A stretch of DNA of 64,000 bases from Zeugodacus cucurbitae (lineage: Eukaryota; Arthropoda; Insecta; Diptera; Tephritidae): the NCBI RefSeq assembly GCF_028554725.1, contig NC_071671.1:46638501-46702500 (forward strand), given 5' to 3'. The notes beneath the pieces were generated by a model. It had not been told where the DNA came from. It was given only the letters and a program-made list of their open reading frames with translations, and ran no database searches. The translations under genes and the position numbers were made by a program. Each line of letters opens with the position of its first letter. Position 1 is the first letter of the stretch. Of this stretch, positions 43,621-56,397 are shown in pieces.

Positions 43621-44745
43621 ATTTTTCCTGTATTCTCTTTGAATACCCTTAAACTCTAAACACAAGAACTTAAATATAGTACTCGTCAATAAAATGTTAT
43701 AGTAAATATAATTAATGAACTAATTAAGTATGAATGACAAGGCATTTAGTGCGAATAAAAAAGGTTGGTACTTTAAACGCCTGCGTATAGGATACAAAAC
43801 TTCAGCCATATTTGCTGAAGTAATTTTAAGAATTTTAACATTTCAATATAAAATAACTTTGGATTATAAATAACTTCGATAAAACTATGTAAATATAATC
43901 ATCAGGAAATTATTCACATACCAGCAACACCAACAATAATATTAGTAATGCAATATTATTTGATTTCCTCGCATTCGAATGCTGGGAAATTTCATAAGAG
44001 TTAAGTTTTTATGAAAATTGGCTGGAAAGCACTATTGAAGTGATCGAACAGCATTGTTGAAGGGAATATACCCCATTAACACACAGTGTATATTTCATTG
44101 TTATGATGAATCAGTTGTGAAACCGGAGAAAAAGGAAAAAATTGTGAAACGGTATTTCCATGTAAGCTGAAGCATATAATTAAAGAAGCATACATTTGTT
44201 TGCTATTATGCGATCCATAGATATAAAATAAGCAGTTGCAATGGAAATGTTTAGATACACATGTACAACTCTTTTAAAAATTAGTTTCCTGCAGTTAAAA
44301 AAAAGGACCACCCTAATATATCTTCATTTGTTCCCTGCACGAAGACACGAATATCCTGCCATATGTAATGTAATGCTTTTGTTGTTGTTGTTATGAAAAA
44401 AACTAAAAGCAAATAATGTCAGCCACAGATGGCCTCCGTTTATGCCGGCCGATGGCTTTTGTTTATTCACTAAAATGACCATTCGCTTTGGCCTTTCGCC
44501 GCTTTGGCCCGGTCCAGTTGAGTTTCGTTTGTGCGATTTCAGCATTCGAACGCAATAAATCATTCACCAATTGGAAGTGCTTGATATGGGTGGCAAGGGG
44601 TGAAGTTGCTGAGTATGCCTCCGTAACGATTGTCGCAGCAGTTATGCCAAAAAAATGCAATTTTGAATATGCAACACATGGCCAACAAAAATATTTGCTG
44701 TCTAACCAAAGAATTATTAAATATTTTATATATAGACGCCCATTT
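43621..44745. other. Intergenic, no gene recognised
   Basis: AT-rich, with a TTG run at 44379-44392 and a less AT-rich part at 44400-44660 bearing chance frames on both strands. Nothing recognisable. Confidence 0.45.
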
Positions 44746-44749
44746 CATA

Positions 44750-44952
44750 TATATATTTGGCGTAAGAACCGCTTCAAGCGATTATATCCGAATCCACCAG
44801 AGAGCCTCATTCCTCCTTTTTGCTTTTTGGCGCCAAGTGGAGACACCAAGTGAAGCCAGGTCACTTTCCACTTAGCCTTTAACGGAGTGGAGGTCGTTCT
44901 CTTCTGCGGCTTCCTCCAGCGGGTATATCGTATCTGTATCGAATACTATCAG
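44750..44952 (-). mobile_element. RTE-like retrotransposon, 3'-end scrap (copy F)
   Basis: Contains only the last ~200 bp of the element, with an (AT)n tail, the terminal hairpin (CGCTTC/AAGCG in the plus strand), the GGCGCCAA... region and the RGRGRPP-coding segment, all with point changes and small indels. It is closest to copies C and G by its tail. The 5' break is near 44952. Much more decayed than copies C and G. Confidence 0.75.
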
Positions 44953-45665
44953 ATTCATTGACCAAAAGATACAGCTACTGCTCAATGTCTGTTCCTTTCG
45001 GTATAAGGACCTCACTGTCCCATTGTTTTGTAGGATCGGGCCTCGATGAGATGGAGAGATGCAATGGGAGATAAAATCTCGGTTGATATCCCATATTTAA
45101 AAAGAGAACAGAGAAAACTTTTTAATATAGTATAGAATGTGTATGTAAACCTATCATATCAAAGTTATGAACCTCGAATCCTCGAGGCCTCCGTTTGGTA
45201 AGTTGGTGTCTTCAAGGACACAAAAAGTTATTTCATCCCGTTAAGAGTCGAAATGGAGGAGGCAATGTACGAAAACTTTCCGAGCTAACAAAACCATTAT
45301 TGGACGATATTCAATTCTAGGCTAAGTATTCTTGAATATGTCTATGATACCGTTATTACATCCAGCCCGCTATTAAATTCCAGAAATAATACATTACGAA
45401 AATCTCGTGCTCCTTAAACGAGATTGAATTGATATCCCTTTAGAAAGCAATAAAGAAGTACGAATACTGTCGGATCGAATATCTGTGACAAGTTCTGTGG
45501 GATCATCCTGGATATATATTCTGGATACTTTGTATAACAAACTATTCGAGTTTGATTAGGGCAATCTCTATTAGAATAATAAATAACTGAAAATCAGCAA
45601 CCAGTTCAAACAAACACAGCTTCTAAAAAAGATACAATATATTTATATGAAAAGCGTCTAATTTC
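44953..45665. other. Intergenic, nothing seen
   Basis: AT-rich 3' flank of the first adenosine kinase gene; no reading frame of note. Confidence 0.45.
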
Positions 45666-45671
45666 TTTATT
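45666..45671 (-). terminator. Candidate polyadenylation signal of the first adenosine kinase gene
   Basis: AATAAA on the minus strand, 18 bp after the stop codon. Close, but within the range seen in compact fly 3' UTRs. Confidence 0.4.
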
Positions 45672-45689
45672 GAATCACGGGCGTGGTCT

Positions 45690-46897
45690 TCATTTCATTT
45701 TTGTCATTTTATCAGTCAGTTCATTAACATTAAAATCTTTGGGCAGATTGCAACCGATTGTTGTAATCACCTTAGACGCCACGGCGGATCCAACAGCCAC
45801 ACAATCCTTTAGTTTGTAGTTATTCAGAAAGGCATGTAAGAAGCCGGCGACGAATGAATCACCCGCACCAGTCGTATCGACAACATCATGAATAGTATCT
45901 ACTTTACATTCGCGATAAAAGATTTTACCTGGCTTAGCCGAACCATACTCCACATTGCTGACAAGTAGTATGCTATCCTTGTCATTAGTAATAACTAAAA
46001 TGCGCGGACCGCAATTATACTTAAATATCGTTTGGATCGCCTTCTCCGAGTCACCACCGAAACCCATTCTATCTGCCAGTGCACAAAATTCGTCGCCATT
46101 ACCGAATACAAAGTACGCAGCGCATGCGTATGCCATAACCTCCTCGAAATTTTCACGTACAATAAATTCGGCACTCAAGTTCAGCGCCAACCAGCGTCGA
46201 CCGCTCACATAGTTCTTAACAATGAAGTCGCACAATTTTTTCCGTCCCGGTATGATGAACCCCTCCACATAGATGAGTTGTTTGCGTTCGGTGGGGCGCA
46301 GAAACTGTAACTCCTTCTCGGCTTGTTGCATATGCTCCACACGAACGCTCTCCGAGGCGCCAATGTTTGCGTAAAGCGTTTCGGTGCGAGCTTCCTTATT
46401 TAAGATCGATACACACTCTCCGGTCGGCAACTCCTTGTGCGTGAATAGACTGTGAAGTAAAGTTCGAAACTTTAAATTTACTCTAATGAATACGAAATTC
46501 CATGGACGTGGTATTACCGTACATCAATGTTGTTCTCTTTAAAGTACTTTCTCAACTTATTTCCAGCTTCATCGTCGCCAACCAGACCAATAAAGAGCGC
46601 ATTGTTGCCGAAATGGGTTAGTATCCGGACCGTATTGAGCGCTGAGCCACCCGGATTTTCCACACATTTACCGCTGAGTGGAATATACATATGTACGCAT
46701 ATTGAAAAAGGAATATACACCCACTAAAGCGTTACCTCTTGCAAATTTCCTTTTTCAATGCTCTCAAAGTCTTGACGTCAAGTACCCCTTTGGTATTTTC
46801 CACAACGTTATACTTTTTGAGTACGCCAATTTCACTGTTAGACACCACAGCCGTGTGATCCAGCAAAATATGTCCAATGGAAATGAATTTGTATTGT
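45690..46897 (-). CDS. Adenosine kinase (PfkB family), 5' exon not found
   Basis: Phosphorylates adenosine to AMP with ATP in cytosolic purine salvage. Coding exons on the minus strand: 46897-46736, 46673-46518 and 46449-45690, all joined at phase 2. Together they give 358 residues plus stop, starting YKFISIGHILLDHTAVV (substrate-lid strand). Next comes ENPGGSALNTVRIL, the first PfkB signature region. Further motifs are PTGECVSILN...LYANIGASE and LALNLSAEFI. Last is the second PfkB signature DTTGAGDSFVAGFLHAF with the catalytic base Asp. The start codon must lie in a small upstream exon ending in phase 2. I could not identify it; the frame reading through from about 46971 has no ATG. Paired with a paralogue 3.5 kb upstream. 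Confidence 0.88.
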
Positions 46898-48450
46898 CTA
46901 AAATGTGCGTTCTTTATTAAAGAGTTTCGAGAGAACTTTAAACTAGAAATTATCCACGTAAATCGACCCAAAAACTGTGAGAATTAACATGGTATCAAAG
47001 GCTCTAATGTTCGGATTGATATATTCAGACCACGATTTTAAGTTTTTCAGAGGATCGCCGAGTCAAAATCTTGAGGAGATCATTGAAAGATCTGAATCTA
47101 TTTTCAAGTCAAATTTCAAAAGATGAGCTCAACGGAGTCTATTACAAAATTTTAAGTATTCATAGTAAACGGACAACTTAAATACATAGTACCGATACCG
47201 TTTTCTTGGGTAGATATTTCATTACCGTAAGCTAAAAAGATAGTGTTCTCACGAAATTTGGGTCCACGTAACTGGATCGGACCTGAATTTTTAACCGACA
47301 AAACACTCGACAACTACAACAACATGGCAAGAACTTCAGTCGAGGAGCTTCTATCTTTCTTTAACCCCTTATGACTTGTTCAATTCTTATTCGAGCCCTA
47401 CCAGCCTTCTAAAACCTGTAATATCAGATATACTAACTTTGGAAGCTTCTTGTCCGTTCCAGCGGCGCCTCCTTGGCATTCGCTCTGTAAAATTTCACAA
47501 GAAAATGTAGATTTAATTCTAAGGTGTTTTTATCAAGCTTCCAATTACTTTACATTTTTACTTGCATCCGTGCTTAATGACCGCCGACTGACTTGCGGGT
47601 TCCAGCATTTCTTTTTTATACATCCAGTAATATTTCTTTTTAAATGTATTCGCATGGGCGCCGTATTTACGATCCGGAGGCCCGCTATCATTTTTAACGC
47701 TTCCAAAATTTCATATAAAATTTATCTATGATATTTTTCTAAACATTTCTGAACATGTTTTAGCCAAAAAATATTTATTTAAAATAAAATTTTAAATTTT
47801 CGTTTATGTTTTCTTTTGAAGTATGAATCGTAAATATTTATTCCGTCAATGTGAAATTCATTTCATATAACAGAATATTGCAAAGTAGAAACGAAATAAA
47901 TTTGAGATGTGTATTTTCGAGCGATAAGCATGTAAGAAGTGATTACAAGTTATATTTATTTAAGTGAACCGATAAGTATTGACTTAGGAGAACTCATTTC
48001 TGATATGATTTGAAAATGGTGTTTTAATGATTGGACAAGGCCCGAGTCGAAGTGAGTTTGCAGAGAACAGTAACAGTATCTTTCCATCCATTCCCGATGA
48101 GTCAATTGTCTTTGCCCTTCCCTAGAATGATTGGGTTTCGGAGGAAAGTTTACGCTTTGTTGCCCACTTCTCAACTCTACAGCGGCCTTATTGACAACGT
48201 CTGCAACTGTAGTGTTTGTCACCAATTGCAGATTATAATCCCTCGTCACTCTATAGCACGAGCTGAACACAGTAATTTTCCTTCTAAAACCAATATTAAA
48301 GGATTTCAGCACCTGGAGGTGCTTAAGTACCATTCAACTCGAACACCTATCATACCGCGGATCGTTCAGACAACCTCGACAACTCGTTGTCAGCTGGGGG
48401 TGCTTATCTTTCCCTGTCGTTTTACCTCATCAATAAATAAAATTTTTGAG
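46898..48450. other. Spacer between the two adenosine kinase genes, part 1
   Basis: AT-rich. It presumably holds the missing first exon and promoter of the 45.7-kb kinase gene, but neither is identifiable. A frame at 48333-47956 on the minus strand (about 125 codons) is open but unrecognised. Confidence 0.4.
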
Positions 48451-48685
48451 GTAAAATTTGGTTAAAATTTACAAAGGATCACACTATGGAGGGGCATATT
48501 TGGATGTATTTTTTGGGAAAGTGGGAGTGGCTCCATCTCCTACTAAGTTTTTTACATATCCCGTAACTACTAAACTAAACTCTCTAGAACCATTTCCTTT
48601 GGCTACTTCCTTATACAGTCTAAACATTGAAGAGACCGGATTATAACCACGCCTATCTCCCATACAAAGGTTATGTTGAAAACCA
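48450..48685 (-). repeat. DINE-1-like repeat fragment, inverted
   Basis: Reverse-strand middle part of the family. It reads, in inverted order, the block around CCCACTTTCCCAAAAAATAC, the GTTTAGTTTAGTAGTTACGG region, and GGGAGATAGGCGTGG followed by AACCTTTGTATGG in complement. Both ends are missing. Confidence 0.6.
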
Positions 48686-50405
48686 AAAAAAAAAAAATTT
48701 CAACTCAGTAAGGAAAAACAACAAAAACCTTAAATTGCATGGTGAAGATGGTACGGAAGACTGGACTCAATTTCTATACAAAAGTTTAAAAGGGCAAAAG
48801 TTAACTCGCCTAATGTAAAGGTGGATCAATCAACCCACCAACAATATCGGACGAGTTACCTTATATCATCCCAAGTAACACTATAACGAATAAGGTTAGA
48901 ATGAATTGGGTTGAATTTTTATTTCTACAGACTTTACCCTAACATCTCGAATACAATTATTGATTCTTTATGCATGATAAAAAACAGGAGCATGCTATTA
49001 CATAACGGCAATGACCACACTAAACGCTCCCAAAGGAGCTCTTGATAACATTGTATCTAAAATTAGCAAGCAGTGAACTAAAATAAAAATTAAAAACACA
49101 AAAGCAATTATATATAGCTGTTTTAATAGTTGGAGGTTCACATCATAATAAAAAATAAACACAAATCAAATAATTCATTTATTTTTATTTATTTGTATGA
49201 TTTTTTTGGAAGTTGGAGAACTTGGTATAATAAGTAAAATGCAAGCTCATATAAAGCTGAGCGGCATATTTATTATTATATATATTTTTGCGCATTTGTA
49301 AGGCACTTACAACCATCATGAATAACTTATTTTAATTTTATGGTTTCATATATGAGTAAAGAAAAATCTTTGATATGTGAAATTAATGCCAGAAGAATAT
49401 CAATTTAAAATTAAAAACGAAATTTTTTTAAAATCTGCATATTGCACATTTAAATTTTTGTTAAAAATATATGTATGTAATAAATAATGAAAAAATTTAT
49501 GTGTTTAAAATAAGGCACTTAAAAATATTTATGAAAGTCATTTAAACTGAGATAAGTATTGAAATGGAAATGAAGTAAGTCTAGATGCAATTTTATAATG
49601 CGGTAAGAATGTCTCATTATAGATATAGATACATAAAAAATAATTCTGTATTTTTTTTGCGGATATTTGCGGTTACCCGTTGCATTAGTTTTAAATCGTT
49701 TGTCATTACAAAGCGAATCTATAAATAAACTATTCTATAAGAAATTGTAAGCATAGTAAGCTTTGGAGATTTGAGCGCGAGCAATTATATGAAATTTGTA
49801 CATTCTAATTACGGCCCACTCAGTGCTAGAAAACAGAATATACGCTCATACATAGCTACAAGTAAGCTACTGAATATAGAACGCTATATAAACTTAATAA
49901 CACATATAAAACTGTGTAGGGTCGCGTACAAGTGAGACGAGGTGATTAATGATAATAATAAAAAAACACTTGAGTACATAAGCTTAAGTACTTTTTATGG
50001 TGGATATTGTTATGAAATTATGGCGCTGTGTATTTATCAGCGTTGTGCATTACCGCTTTGTGCACGAGATGAGATTGAGACTGAGACATTATATGAGTCA
50101 ATGTCAAGGCATTCGCAAGTAATTGTATGAGAAATGTGGCGAAAATTGAGACCGATTAGCATGTGACTGGCTGTATACTTGGTTCTGTAGCCATATATAG
50201 TACACTTGTGGCATACAAATGTTAATGAGGCAGCCAATAATTATGAGTGCAATGATGAAACTACGCTATACTTAGCAACTAATACAAAAATGTAATAATA
50301 AATACATATTTAAGAATTCTTATTTTCCACTTTTAAAGAACTTAAAACCGCTGTTTACGAGCGTTTAGTATTGCTTCGTTGTTAAATTTACCGCATGTGA
50401 TAACT
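48686..50405. other. Spacer between the two adenosine kinase genes, part 2
   Basis: Very AT-rich, especially 49.0-49.9 kb. It holds the 3' flank of the second kinase gene. No further gene seen. Confidence 0.45.
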
Positions 50406-53400
50406 TCATGGTAGATTGCAACCCACCACCGTCACCACTTTGGCCGCCACATCGCTTGCCACACGCACACACTCGCTCAGCGGGCGTTTCTCTAGCCAAG
50501 CATGCAAGAATGCCGCCACGAATGCATCACCAGCACCTGTGGAGTCCACCACTGCATTGACGCGTGGCACGTGGAAGCTTTGAAATGTTATTGCACCTGG
50601 CACTGAGTATTCATCCTCATAGTTGGTAATTAACTGTACATATTCACGTCCATTTGTCACCACAATCACTTTTGGTGTGCTGCTTTGCTCCAGCAAATGT
50701 TTGGCGGCATCATCGATTGACTCGTAACCCAGCTGCTGCGCGAAAGTCATGTGTTCTTTGCGATTGCCGAAAATGAAGAATGCTGCACGCGCCAGCTCGC
50801 GCAGTGATCTGAAGTTTTCTTTGATAATATATTCGGCATTTAGATTGATTGCTAAGCGACGTCGCTCCCTAATGTAGCTCCGCACAATGAAGTCACACAC
50901 GTCTTGGCGTTGCGCAACAAAGAAACCTTCGATGTAAAGTATTTGTTTACGTTCGATGGGTCGCAGAAAGGCCTGTGTCTCATCATGCTCGGCTTTTCGT
51001 AAATGATCAACGGAAAATTTGGCGGATGCGCCAATATTCGCGTACAATGCCTTTGTTTTCGTGTCTTTGTTGACGATGCAGACACATTGGCCGGTCGGCA
51101 CATCAGTCACCGTGGCGAGTCTGTGCAATGTAAATAGAAACAGATTTATACAAGTGTTTTGCATAAGTTGGATATACATATTTAAGTTTTTTACAAATTT
51201 TTATTTGAATTAGAGTTGCTAATGAAAGTATAAAGAAGCGCATTGTTTGCATTGTCACACGCTAACTGTAATTACAAAGTTCAATATTTACGTACATCGT
51301 ATTGACATTCACGAGTTTGCTGGGAATTTCAACAGATATTAAACTTATGAAGCATGCTAAGTATTCCCCGCAAAACTTACATGACAACTACTCAAGTGAG
51401 CATGTAGTTTTTATTGTGATAGGTAGTTAAAGACGGTATTGACATGCAATCGATATTTAATGGGATTTATTAAAGTTATTATTTATAGAATTATTCAATA
51501 AAAACTCTCTTGATGTTATTGTGGTGGCGCTCAGCAGTCTAAGAATTATTGAAATTAAATTAATAATATACTATTCTATAGACAATTGCGGAGTTTCAAA
51601 AAAACCTAACATTAAAATATAAAATCTAACTTTAAAATATATAATTTTTTCAAAAAACCTTATAATATAAACATATAGTGATACTGAAATATAAGTTAGC
51701 CATAAGATCTAACCTTAAAGTATATACACGGCTACTGAAATATTAGTTTCGCAAGAGATCTAACCTTAAAATATATACACTGCTATTTAAAGTGACAGAT
51801 TTCATTTAATTTCTTTATTAAAAATCGTCTAAGCAGTGGAATCAAAGGTCTACTAAAAATTCTAAAATTTGTAACAAGTAAAACCCAAGTATATACAGAA
51901 TTTGTATCAAGATATTTGACGTACATAGTTAGGTTTGTAGTAGCTCACTTCTTGGACCTACCATTAGTAAGAATCGATGCCTAAACCCAAACGCAATACT
52001 ACAATAATAAATGTGATCGGAATTATTACTATAACAACAACAATTTATTATAAAGTTAATCATAAATTTATATATGTGTACATACACTTAAACTTGCTTG
52101 AAAGTCGACATCAATATGTATTCTAATCAATATTTCCATTTCTTAAAAATTGTGTAAAACTTGTACAGCCAACTGATAACAAGGTTATATATTAAAATAC
52201 TAATATAACTTCATAATCCATTGTGTGGGAAATTCTTGTCAATTCAAAAGAAATTCTACACTCTAAAGAAAATTTTAAAATTAGTACACGCTGTGATAAA
52301 TTCTCAAGAAAGAATAAAAATGGCTTTATACATAGTACATACATAAGTATATCGTCATAAATTTTCTGATATCATGTCTTATTTCCAGAGAATTTTACTA
52401 AAAATCGAGATAAAATGTTTGCGAAATGCCATACTCATCGCTATGACAGAGATAAACATAATGCCAACAAAGGTGCACGCAAAAAAAAATAACAAAATTC
52501 CCGTTAATAAACAATTTATAAAATACAATACGCACTGATATTAAAATACACAGACACACAAAAATATTTAAAATACTAAAAAAATGAATGAAATAAGAGC
52601 AAGTGAGGCATTAAAGTCGATGAGTCAATGACACATATCATTATTTAGGGAGCACATGAAACCGCACACACTAAAGTTGGCCAAGAAGTAAGTAATAATA
52701 ACCCAAACAAACGTGCAGCGGTTGAAAGGGCTCAAATTAGTAAGCGGTCATGTGTAATAAATAAACACTTATGCATATACATTTACAACACTAAGTCGCC
52801 TGCATGCATTGGCATTTATATGCAAATGAACTTTTAGCCAGTACTCGAACCGAAATTTTTAACAATGCAGAGCGGAAATGTAAGACATGATGTGTGAACC
52901 CTTCTGAAAATGCATTTTTACCAATTTAGCCAGGCGTGACTTGAATTACAGCACAGCGCGTGCAGCAAAGCATGACTATACAAATGGGGGCTCTACATAC
53001 GCATAAGTATGTTACGCTATGCGTGCGTTTGCAACGCAACTAGAATTTTCAAAACTCATTAAAATATTACTATTTTTTTTTTGGTACGAGAAATACGCAA
53101 TTCAAGTAAGCTATGCAGAGAGATATTTCTCACAATACTTGTACTTAATCACATACAAGTTATCCAACGTACACTGGTAATTCCCACATACTCACCTCGC
53201 TTCAATCTCACGTTCCTGTAGTATTTCCTTTAATTTCTCTGCTGCTTTATCTTCACCCACAGCGCCAAAGAAGAGTGCATCTGTACCGAGTTGTTTGAGT
53301 ATACGCACTGTATTCAAAGCTGAGCCACCGGGATTTACCTCAAATTGCACACTAGCAAGCAAAACATACAAATATATTAGTATTATAAACAATAATAAAA

Positions 53401-53827
53401 TACTATATAGCGGAATGACGTTTAATATGTCAATATTACCATCTGATTGCCCAGCTGATGTTATGGCTATCGTAATCACTTACCGTTCAGCTGCTTCCGT
53501 TGCTAGCTTTGCTAAAGTCTCCGCGTCAAGTTCTCCCTTCGATTCTGCCGGTATTTGAAAGCGTTTCAATAGCTCTGTTTCGCCATTCGGAAGCTGCGCG
53601 GTATGGTCCAGCAACACGTTACCAAAAGCGACTATTTTGCGTGGTCTACGCGTGCGGGGGAGGTTAGAAAACGTAATAGAAATGAGATAATAGCAATGTT
53701 GTTTATTAATTACGAAACACTAAGTATTTAGATTGTTTTGAAATTTAAATATTTACATATTATTGTTACTGCTTTCACCATATACATATCCAACAACTTT
53801 GCCATAAATCTCTTGTAGATAATCCAT
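50406..53827 (-). CDS. Adenosine kinase (PfkB family), four exons
   Basis: Same reaction as its neighbour: ATP-dependent phosphorylation of adenosine to AMP. Exons on the minus strand: 53827-53757, 53645-53484, 53351-53196 and 51120-50406. All introns are phase 2 and the total is 367 aa, close to the 345-362 aa of human ADK. The first exon (MDYLQEIYGKVVGYVYGESS) is my inference from an ATG and a GTAAAT donor in the right phase. Then come KIVAFGNVLLDHTAQL, NPGGSALNTVRIL, the motif PTGQCVCIVN...LYANIGASA, LAINLNAEYI and DSTGAGDAFVAAFLHAW with the catalytic Asp at about residue 328. The middle exons are exactly 162 and 156 bp, the same as in the other copy. The last intron is 2.1 kb. Looks intact. 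Confidence 0.88.
51660..51800. repeat. ~50-bp tandem repeat in kinase intron 3
   Basis: AGATCTAACCTTAAA recurs about 50 bp apart (51706 and 51756), each time preceded by ACTGAAATAT and followed by TATATACAC(G/T)GCT. About two and a half diverged units. Confidence 0.55.
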
Positions 53828-55074
53828 TGTACGATTAAAGAAAAGCATTTGATAAACAATAGCTATTTGTTAAAATGCGATTACACTGCTAAATCAATAA
53901 TGCAACTTCACTTGACTTTGACTGATCTAAATAAAGGTTATTCAGTACTCCCTATGCACCAAATCAACGCGTCAACGGTAGGCTTTCGACTGAATCTGTA
54001 GGTACCACTAGTTCGAAGGTTGACTCGGTTTGTGCGCGCCGTCGCAAAGCTCTGCCAACCACATAAATGGGAAGCTAGCGCTTTGAACGACGTATTATTC
54101 TCGTCTGCTTTTGTACCATTTCGGTTTTTTTGTTAGCTACTCCATAACTTGCTCTGACCATATTTTTAGTGAAGTGGGAAACTGGTGCTCTCAGCAATAT
54201 TATACACAACTTCTTTTTTTCTAATAATCCGATATGCGCGCACTTTCTATGTATTGCTTTATTGTTTTTATTTTTATCTTGTCAAAAAACAATGTTGTTT
54301 ACTCAATTGATAGGCAAATTGTTAAAATCTAAAACGATTTAATATTGCCGCACAAGATAAACATTAACAAAAGCTAAACAAATTATAATATGGTTATGGT
54401 TTAACCACGATCTCCGACCATAGAAATTCAAAGCCAACTCCTCAGGTGTATATGTTTTAGTTTTTTACCAATTAGTAATTGCCAATTACCTTACTTTTCG
54501 TTGGAAAAACTTTTGCTTACATCACTTGTTTCTCTACAGCTGTTCGTCGATATGTGGTTTTATTTACATGTGACTTCAAACTGTTGTTGCTTATACAAAA
54601 TAATGAGTACAGAATACAAACCCGAATTTCTATATCACAATTGGTTGCGCGTTTATTGTTTGGTTCGCGCTTTTGTAAAAATATATTCTTTAAAAGTAAA
54701 AACAGTCGGTTTTAAGTAAAAACAATGAAAAATGAAGTGAAGTCTAAAGAATTTGCAAATGTGTAAAAGTTAAAAAAAAATCGTACTCCAGCCTTTTGCA
54801 TTGTTGAAAAACACTTGTCGCATTTTGATAACAATTTATTAATAAATACATAAATATTAGAAGCTGCATGCATGCATCCAACATAACGTCACAGATTTGA
54901 CTATTTGAAATTCATACATTTTATCAATTAAATATTTCTGAACTGAATCCAAAAACATACAGGTACGTAAGTAACAAAACTAATTCTAATATAACCAAGT
55001 AGGTAACAAAAACTTAAAAAAAGATATAAGCGTATGACACAACAATACGTACAATAACAAATAAAGTTATTATT
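53828..55074. other. Upstream region of the second adenosine kinase gene
   Basis: Less AT-rich around 53.95-54.2 kb, likely promoter and 5' UTR of the kinase gene, but no core promoter motif stands out. The rest is AT-rich and includes the 3' flank of the MADF-BESS gene. Confidence 0.4.
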
Positions 55075-55916
55075 TTAACAGTTCCGATAAAGTCCCCTCA
55101 AACGGAAAACTTCCGTATACATGTCCGCCTGAAAGCGATCCTTAACTTCTATTGGCAGGTCGCGTATTAAATTTGCAATATTTTTCACAAATAATTCATC
55201 ACCTAAATCTTCTGTCGCCGTGCCAATATGTTTGCCGCCGTTAACTGTGGAACGTTTTGTTTCATACTTTTCAGAATTATGAAAATCAGTATCCATTATA
55301 CGCTCAATCTTCAATGGCGCTAGATCGAATCCCGGCGACCTGTTGCTTTCAAGCGAACGCTTCGTGCACTTTGATAAATTGGAATTGGATGAATTCGATT
55401 CATCTTCTGTTAAAGCATTTACGTTTATAAACATTTCATTAATTATGGGCTCTTCCAAACTGGAACTTAAATCCTTTTCTTTGTGCGAACTGTAAAATTG
55501 GCATGAATTATCGTAATCTGCATATATTTAAAAGTAATTGTAACTAACCGTCGCGGAATTATTGATTCTTTCAGAAAAACCATTTCCTTGTAGTATTCCC
55601 ATTCATTTTCATCCGTCTCGCCATTGCCTATCAACATAAACCCATCAGCTCTTTTCATTTGCTTGCAGAACCTCTCGCGCAACAACTTCCAGCGCGCTTT
55701 ACATTCACTAACTGCAAGCATAGAAATTATAAATATTATTTGTCAAATGCATTTTCTCGTACCTGGTCGTTCGGTTTGATTAGCCACATCTTGCCAAGCT
55801 TCATTGCGTTTATTTCTATTGTAATAGTTTTTATGATTTTTCTCGTACAAAATTGGTTTCTCACGCACCGCTTTTATTAGTTTCAAATAGAATTCGGATT
55901 CAATTTTTTGTCCCAT
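55075..55916 (-). CDS. MADF-BESS domain transcription factor, three exons
   Basis: Putative DNA-binding regulator of the Myb/SANT-like MADF family, expected in the nucleus. Exons 55916-55763, 55711-55549 and 55489-55075 join in frame to 243 aa. The MADF domain spans residues ~8-95: FYLKLIKAVREKPILY, NEAWQDVANQ with the conserved Trp, then CKARWKLLRERFCKQ with the second. It is followed by an acidic segment and a Ser/Asn-rich linker. A BESS motif is near the C-terminus (residues ~203-240: DELFVKNIANLIRDLP...FQADMYTEVFR). This two-domain layout, with MADF at the N-terminus and BESS at the C-terminus, is typical of a large fly family (Adf-1, Dip3 and many unnamed members). I do not assign an orthologue. 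The introns are short (51 and 59 bp). The gene looks intact. Confidence 0.88.
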
Positions 55917-56384
55917 TTTTAAACGGCGCACTTAAGAAATTGCTTACGCAAAATGTCAGAATTCTTATCAACATTTGACTTCAACTTTTGCTTGAAACTT
56001 AAGCAATCAGCTGATGTGCGGCTGAAGAGATGTGTTGATCGAAATCGTTTAACAAATTGTTGTTTCACAGTAGAAGTTTATTTATTGAATGTTTGTTATG
56101 AGATAAGTTATAATAATTAAATTTTTTTATAAATAAGATAGTTAGAAGTCTAACAAATACTAAATATTCGTTATATATTTATCTGTTTGTGGGACAGCTC
56201 CCACCTCTAATACTTGATTTATTTACTTTCGTGCTTAGCTATAGTTTGAAATGCACTGACAGTTTTGCAGCTATTGCAGCATTAAATGTTTAAAAGTTGA
56301 AGTAACAGTGGATGTGTGTAAAAAAGAAATATGACTTGGAAATACGCAAAATTTAAAAAATAAACAATAAAATTATTAAAATTT
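55917..56384. other. Upstream region of the MADF-BESS gene
   Basis: About 470 bp between the MADF-BESS start codon and the target duplication of a recent RTE-like insertion; presumably contains the promoter. No clear core element seen. Confidence 0.4.
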
Positions 56385-56397
56385 TGCGATTTTATAT

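Noticed and set aside
46732..46971. Open frame extending the second exon of the first adenosine kinase gene upstream to 46971
   Set aside because: It begins at TTG rather than ATG. The upstream residues do not resemble any adenosine kinase, and a good acceptor (TTTTAG) at 46898 matches the exon boundary in the paralogue.
47956..48465. Overlapping open frames of 125 and 144 codons on opposite strands between the kinase genes
   Set aside because: Neither shows a recognisable motif, and they overlap almost fully. Possibly part of an unrecognised old repeat, but I cannot support a gene.
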